Source: Vulcanisaeta sp. MG_3 (lineage in GTDB: Archaea > Thermoproteota > Thermoprotei > Thermoproteales > Thermocladiaceae). From it: a stretch of DNA of 9,518 bases. The notes below the pieces were generated by a model that saw only the letters and a list, made by a program, of their open reading frames with translations, ran no database searches and had not been told where the DNA came from. Position 1 is the stretch's first letter. The number at the start of each line of letters is the position of its first letter. Below, one piece after another: positions 6,157 through 9,518 of the stretch. A program made the position numbers and the translations under genes. The stretch lies in assembly GCA_001516765.1 (NCBI GenBank), contig LOCH01000021.1, positions 1 through 9,518 of the forward strand. The letters are read 5' to 3'.

Positions 6157-6166
6157 TATTTAAAAT
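6157..6166 (+). promoter_or_regulatory. TATA box for the cydA-cydA' operon
   Basis: The sequence TATTTAAAAT is centred about 25 bases before the GTG at 6187. This selects 6187 rather than the upstream in-frame GTG at 6175, which would lie before or at the edge of the expected transcript start. Confidence 0.55.
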
Positions 6167-6186
6167 AGGGCTTAGTGGTAATCGTT

Positions 6187-7843
6187 GTGCCAGTCACAGA
6201 CTTACACGCATTGGGATTAATTTATACACACGTATTGAACACGGATTACGCCATGGTGATGACCATCTATGGCATATACCTACACGCGGTTTTCGTATCA
6301 TTAACCCTAGGGCTCCCCCTTAGCCATACTTGCCTGGTTGATTATGTGGTCAAGAACTCACGACAATCTCTACCTAAATTATGCAAAGACCCTTACTAAC
6401 GTCTTAATTGTTAACTTTGCCCTGGGCGTTGTTACGGGAACCATAGTTGAGTTCGGCTTACTTGATATATGGCCAACCAGTATACTACTCTTTGCGTCAT
6501 CAGGCTTTCTACCGCTGCTTTATGAGGCCACCATAGCCTTCATAGGCGAGGCCGTGTTGATTGTGTTCTTCCTAATAACCCTGGGCAGGTGGAGGGCCAG
6601 TTATTCAATAGCATTACTCATAGCGACCTGGTTCCTGGGATCCCTCTCGGGCTACTTCATACTTACTGCAAATGCCTGGATGAACGTGCCCTGGGGCATG
6701 GGGAACATACCAAGGGCCCTATACCCATTCCTACCCAGTTATGGACCTGACGATGCCAACGTCACCGGCGTACTTAATCTAGCAGCCTTATTGGTTAACT
6801 ACACACTGGATGGTTATGGGTCGATGGCATTATCTAACCCAGGCTTTACCCACCTGGTTGGGGTCTTCTACCTAAATCCATACATATCCTTAGTTAACCC
6901 AGACGCCATAATCACGACGTTCCACACATTGTTTGCCGCCTACGCCATAGGACTTGGCGTGGTAGGTACTGCCTTATCTGTGAGGTATCTGGGAACGCGT
7001 GATGATAAGTACATAAAACTTCTAAGACCCATCCTATGGGTGTTAACCATAGTATTGCTGATAGAGCCGATAGTTTTAGGGCACTTCATGGGCGATACCG
7101 TGGTTAAGTACCAACCGCTCAAGTTCACGGCATTGGTTACGTTAACTGGTGGTAAGGGGGTTTATGGGTATGAATTCTACGACCCGATAGAGGCATTGTT
7201 CGCCTACGGTAACCCATACCACCCAATACATGGGTTTGAGTACTACCTAAGCTCATGCAATGCACTTGGCAACACAACATTCGTGGAGTTATACGAGAAG
7301 CTTGACCCCTCAATGATTAACTACATATCGGGAATTTCAAACCTAACCCTTTCAAGCTATTGCCGTGAGGCCGTGTTATCACTGGAGCCAATAGCCCCAT
7401 TGGTTAGCGCGTTTTATTATACAATGATTGGTTCAGGCATAATCATAGCCATAGCAGCAGTTCTCGTGCTGTTCACCTACCTAATCAGGATACCCGTGTT
7501 AACAGACGTAACGGACTTCATCAATTACAGGCTACTAAGCCCGTTAATTGGCTATTACAATGTGTTACCGTTCCTAACCATGGTAATGGCCTTCGGCTCG
7601 GCGATCGCGGCAACCGCCGGTTGGGCTGCTAGAGAGATTGGTAGGCAACCGTGGACTGTCTATGGGTTAGTAACGACTAACGAGGTAGTTACACCAGTGC
7701 CTATAACACCAGTCTTTGTGGCTTACGTGTTGGCTATACTCACGGCAATAGCCGTGGGAGGCTCTTTGGCGATGTATTACGTAGCCACCAGACCAGGTAT
7801 TCTAAGGAATATTAGTGAATTACTGAGGGGTGGTGAATCATGA
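6187..7843 (+). CDS. cydA: Cytochrome bd-type oxidase subunit I (CydA of CydAA'), interrupted by a +1 frameshift
   Basis: Two overlapping frames together encode one CydA. Frame one runs from the GTG at 6187 to CCC at 6316-6318 (44 codons) but, unshifted, would stop at 6397-6399. The rest continues one base later, from TTA at 6320 to the TGA at 7843. The joined protein has 551 residues (E. coli CydA about 520) and reduces oxygen to water in the membrane using quinol electrons. Family residues in the joined numbering: H33 in YLHAVFVSLTLGLP (E. coli H19, active-site heme ligand), E113 and E121 (E99/E107, proton path), H246 (H186) and M413 (M393), ligands of heme b558, K312 in QPLK (K252) and E483 in AREIGRQPW (E445). 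Differences: the E257 position is Val317 and R391 is Tyr411. The Q-loop (about 300-405) has two cysteines and two N-glycosylation sequons. The gene overlaps cydA' by 4 bases. The break may be a mutation, a sequencing error or programmed recoding. Confidence 0.85.
6313..6322 (+). other. +1 frameshift point in cydA, five-C run
   Basis: The zero frame reads CTC CCC CTT AGC and the correct continuation reads TTA GCC ATA. One base of the C run at 6315-6319 is therefore surplus. A proline tRNA on CCC (6316-6318) could re-pair with CCC one base on (6317-6319), the classic +1 slip arrangement. The site lies next to a perfect palindrome CCCTAGGG (6305-6312), and GGCT (6311-6314) can pair with AGCC (6322-6325) around it. 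Confidence 0.8.
7826..7837 (+). promoter_or_regulatory. Ribosome binding site for cydA'
   Basis: The stretch AGGGGTGGTGAA inside the end of cydA has a GGTGGTGA core close to the archaeal Shine-Dalgarno consensus GGAGGTGA. It stands a few bases before the ATG at 7840. Unlike the leaderless first genes in this window, the internal operon gene needs such a site. Confidence 0.5.
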
Positions 7844-8961
7844 GTATTGATCTATTTCTTTTTTCATTGCTCGGATTCACGTTGATCATGCATTTAATAT
7901 TTGTAAATGTGATAATTGGGGTTACCGTATTAACGGTAGCGATTAGGTACACGGCCTACCTAAGAAATGACCCATATCTAGAGCTCCTGGCTAGAAGGGC
8001 GTTCAGGGTAATGGTAATCTTCGATCTATTCGGTGGTGTCTGGGGTACAATATTAACTGTGTACATGGCTGGTTTCTTCCCGAGCATGGTTGCCATATTC
8101 ACCAGGGTCTACTTCTACCCAGTCGCGATAGCCCTCACGGGCATTCTGGTTAGTATACCACTCATAGTCATGTACTGGCATCTATGGGGTAGAATTAGCC
8201 CTAGGAGCCATAGCCTTCTTGGTATACCCATGGCAATATCCGTACTGTTAGTCCCGCTGGGCTTTAGGTACCTATTCGCTGGACTAAACTACCCAATAGG
8301 CATTGATGGGGATCAACCATCGTACATAGCAGCCCTAGCAAACCCCGTGTACCCAGCGCTTGCGTTACATACAATACTCGGTGGTTTAGACATAGGAGCC
8401 TTCGTACTGGCAGCCATATTAGCCACCAGGAGTAACATGGATGTTAGGGGTGTGCGTATAGCACTCAGCACAGGTATGGCACTGCTTATACCCCAATCAA
8501 TAGCTGGGGCGTACTACTACGTGGTTCTCGCCGAGTACGACCCATACATAGTCAATAACATAGCAGGGCCCCTGCTAGGTGGAAAACCGAGCCTCGGCTT
8601 CGTATACCCACTATTCTACACTGCAATAGTGCTGGTAGTTGCCTTAACAATAGTCGGTGCGATAGCCCTGTACAATGCAATGATGGGTTTCGTGAATAGA
8701 CCTCTAGCGATAACCGCAGGTATACTCTCCGAGTTAATACTCGTGCTAATGGAGTTCGTGAATGACGGATCCAGGTACCCATACCTATTCCTAAGTGGTA
8801 ATGCTGGTATTCCAGTTAATGAATTATTGAATGAAGCAATACCATTACCGCTGGTGGCCATATACACCATGATCGCCTCAACACTTATTTTCACGGCAAT
8901 ATTCAGCATCGTACTCTACTACGGATTATTCAGAAGGTACTTACCCGAGACAGAGGAGTAG
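7840..8961 (+). CDS. cydA': CydA', second CydA-like subunit of the archaeal cytochrome bd oxidase
   Basis: The 373-residue, about nine-helix membrane protein is a degenerate paralogue of CydA rather than a CydB. His18 in IMHLIFVNVIIG aligns with the N-terminal heme ligand (E. coli H19), and His177 in ALHTILGGLDIGAFVL aligns with H186. Glu305 in MEFVNDGSRYPY stands where CydA has E445 of its E-x-GRQPW motif, but GRQPW itself is lost. The Glu pair of the proton path (E99/E107) is replaced by Thr/Pro/Ala-containing sequence (VAIFTRVYFYPVAIALTG), no equivalent of M393 is evident, and the long Q-loop is missing. This is the pattern of CydA' of the CydAA' family, found only in archaea; the Caldivirga enzyme was reported to reduce oxygen with quinol while carrying only b-type hemes. 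CydA' probably takes CydB's structural place beside CydA (inference). The ATG overlaps the cydA stop as ATGA, so translation is probably coupled. Confidence 0.88.
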   Translation: MSIDLFLFSLLGFTLIMHLIFVNVIIGVTVLTVAIRYTAYLRNDPYLELLARRAFRVMVIFDLFGGVWGTILTVYMAGFFPSMVAIFTRVYFYPVAIALTGILVSIPLIVMYWHLWGRISPRSHSLLGIPMAISVLLVPLGFRYLFAGLNYPIGIDGDQPSYIAALANPVYPALALHTILGGLDIGAFVLAAILATRSNMDVRGVRIALSTGMALLIPQSIAGAYYYVVLAEYDPYIVNNIAGPLLGGKPSLGFVYPLFYTAIVLVVALTIVGAIALYNAMMGFVNRPLAITAGILSELILVLMEFVNDGSRYPYLFLSGNAGIPVNELLNEAIPLPLVAIYTMIASTLIFTAIFSIVLYYGLFRRYLPETEE

Positions 8962-9165
8962 GTCCTAATTAGCCTATAGCTTTGACGTTAAAAATCATTT
9001 TAAAATTTGAAATTAGACATAGGCAATGATGCAGAGGGTTGATATTAGTGGTAATATGGCTATGATCAAGACCGTAAATGCCCAGGAATGCGTAGAAAAT
9101 GTCATTTTTGAAATAGTGTGTATCTGTTAGTTAACGCAAACCCCTTATTAACTGGACAGGACTCG
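8962..9165. other. Gene-poor spacer with tiny overlapping ORFs on both strands
   Basis: On the plus strand a TATA-like TTTTAAAATT (8998-9007) is followed 23 bases later by tandem ATG codons (9026), opening a 34-residue frame to the stop at 9128-9130 with no recognised motif. On the minus strand a 30-residue frame from the ATG at 9105 to the stop at 9013 encodes a hydrophilic start, MTFSTHSWAF, followed by one strongly hydrophobic helix. The minus frame has only a weak upstream TATA candidate. Neither is supported well enough for a gene call. There is no clear T-run terminator after cydA'. Confidence 0.35.
8998..9007 (+). promoter_or_regulatory. TATA-like box downstream of cydA'
   Basis: The sequence TTTTAAAATT is centred 23 bases before the tandem ATG at 9026/9029. 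It could drive a leaderless 34-residue peptide or a non-coding transcript. It could equally be AT-rich sequence at the 3' end of the oxidase operon. Confidence 0.3.
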
Positions 9166-9327
9166 GTGGGCTATGGGGAGTACATAGGTGACTACACGAG
9201 GAAGGCCATGGAGTTGTTCAGCTTCTCAAGCTTCAGATTCCAGAGGAGCATGGTGAAGGCGATGGGTATGGTTAAGTATGCAGCGGCTACGGAACCAGGT
9301 ATAATAACCAGGGAATTAGGAAAATAA
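9166..9327 (+). pseudogene. Truncated N-terminal fragment of a class II fumarase/aspartase-like gene
   Basis: From a GTG at 9166 (a longer frame opens at the GTG at 9118) 53 residues are encoded. The core YTRKAMELFSFSS (10-22), then RFQRSMVKAMGMVKYAAA (24-41), follows the N-terminal pattern of the fumarase/aspartase superfamily: Y-x-x-x-T-x-R-A-x-E-x-F, then a helix ending in VK-x-AAA. The family usually continues with A-N-x-x-L-G; here it reads AAATEPGIITRELGK and stops at a TAA, as if three or so residues were lost. Full-length enzymes have about 430-470 residues, and no continuation is visible in any frame afterwards, including the HSS, GSSxMPxKxNP and other active-site regions. This is therefore most likely a decayed duplicate of the start of a fumarase gene. 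A TATA-like TTATTAAC at 9145-9152 may be its old promoter. The family call is moderate; aspartase cannot be excluded. Confidence 0.5.
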
Positions 9328-9450
9328 CTTCCTGATCTCCTAATAGGTTAAAACTAGGGGTATGATCATCAATACATCACCAACACAGCGAGTAACCCTG
9401 CCTACTGTATGTGGTGATACCACTGACGTAGTATGGGCTTTGCTGATTAA

Positions 9451-9459
9451 TTATTAAAC
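9451..9459 (+). promoter_or_regulatory. TATA box for a possible gene at the right edge
   Basis: TTATTAAAC would place a transcript start at about 9481. Two starts follow: GTG at 9484 (almost leaderless) and ATG at 9491, the latter preceded at a short distance by GGTGA (9483-9487), a Shine-Dalgarno-like sequence. Confidence 0.35.
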
Positions 9460-9490
9460 CACTGGCACTTATGCCGGACTTAGGTGAGTA

Positions 9491-9518
9491 ATGGAGAATC
9501 CACGCGAAGTCCGTCCAC
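9491..9518 (+). CDS. Possible 5' end of a gene cut by the right edge
   Basis: An ATG at 9491 opens a frame starting MENPREVRP that runs off the window. It follows a TATA box by about 36 bases and a GGTGA by four. The alternative GTG at 9484, in another frame, would give MSNGESTRSPS. Too little is present to name a family or decide between the frames. Confidence 0.25.

Larger units (their letters stand above)
9328..9518. other. Right-edge region with an unassigned open frame on the minus strand
   Basis: No recognised gene is present. On the minus strand a frame is open from the window edge (9517) down to a TGA at 9377-9379, 46 codons rich in Ser, Gly and Tyr and ending RQGYSLCW. It could be the end of a gene that starts beyond the window, but 46 open codons can arise by chance. 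It conflicts with the promoter and gene start proposed on the plus strand. Confidence 0.25.

Noticed and set aside
6338..7843. A separate oxidase gene starting at TTG 6338
   Set aside because: It would lack helix 1 and the active-site His, and there is no ribosome binding site or TATA box before it. It is the downstream part of the frameshifted cydA.
9362..9457. 31-codon plus-strand frame from ATG 9362 ending VVWALLINY
   Set aside because: No TATA box at the right distance, no known motif, and it overlaps other equally weak frames.

Overview
The window looks like chromosome of a hyperthermophilic crenarchaeon of the Thermoproteales, most like Vulcanisaeta or Caldivirga. The evidence is gene content: a NucS/EndoMS mismatch endonuclease, an archaeal NadM-type NMN adenylyltransferase, a short archaeal citrate synthase, and a CydA-CydA' cytochrome bd pair without CydB, a form known only from archaea and studied in Caldivirga. 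Frequent ATA and AGG codons, GTG starts, and TATA boxes about 23-28 bases before most start codons (leaderless transcripts) agree. The genus is inferred; no rRNA is present.

Left part (1-3733). A gene cut by the left edge (minus strand) begins like an ERCC4/XPF nuclease. Next comes an EamA/DMT transporter (minus), divergent from a purine-type phosphoribosyltransferase with a C-terminal helical, winged-helix-like extension (plus). A small membrane protein of unknown function (plus) converges on nucS (minus), and upstream of nucS is an unrecognised 125-residue gene (minus).

Middle part (3734-6027). An unrecognised 75-residue helical protein and citrate synthase lie on the minus strand. Citrate synthase is divergent from nadM, which makes NAD+ from NMN. 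The two small unknown genes share nearly the same core promoter.

Right part (6028-9518). A two-gene operon encodes the terminal oxidase: cydA, then cydA' overlapping it by 4 bases (ATGA). As given, cydA is broken by one extra C in a run of five C just after transmembrane helix 1. The +1 frame restores a complete CydA carrying the expected heme-ligand positions. This may be a sequencing error, a recent mutation, or +1 recoding at a CCC-C proline slip site. After the operon is sparse sequence holding a short fragment resembling the N-terminus of class II fumarase/aspartase, tiny overlapping ORFs on both strands (one a single-helix membrane peptide), and a possible new gene start at the right edge.

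Functionally, citrate synthase (TCA cycle), NadM (NAD+) and CydAA' (oxygen reduction) fit an organism with at least microaerobic respiratory metabolism. NucS and the possible ERCC4 nuclease are DNA-repair genes. Most genes appear to be separately promoted; the only clear operon is cydA-cydA'. No tRNA, rRNA, CRISPR array or insertion sequence was seen.
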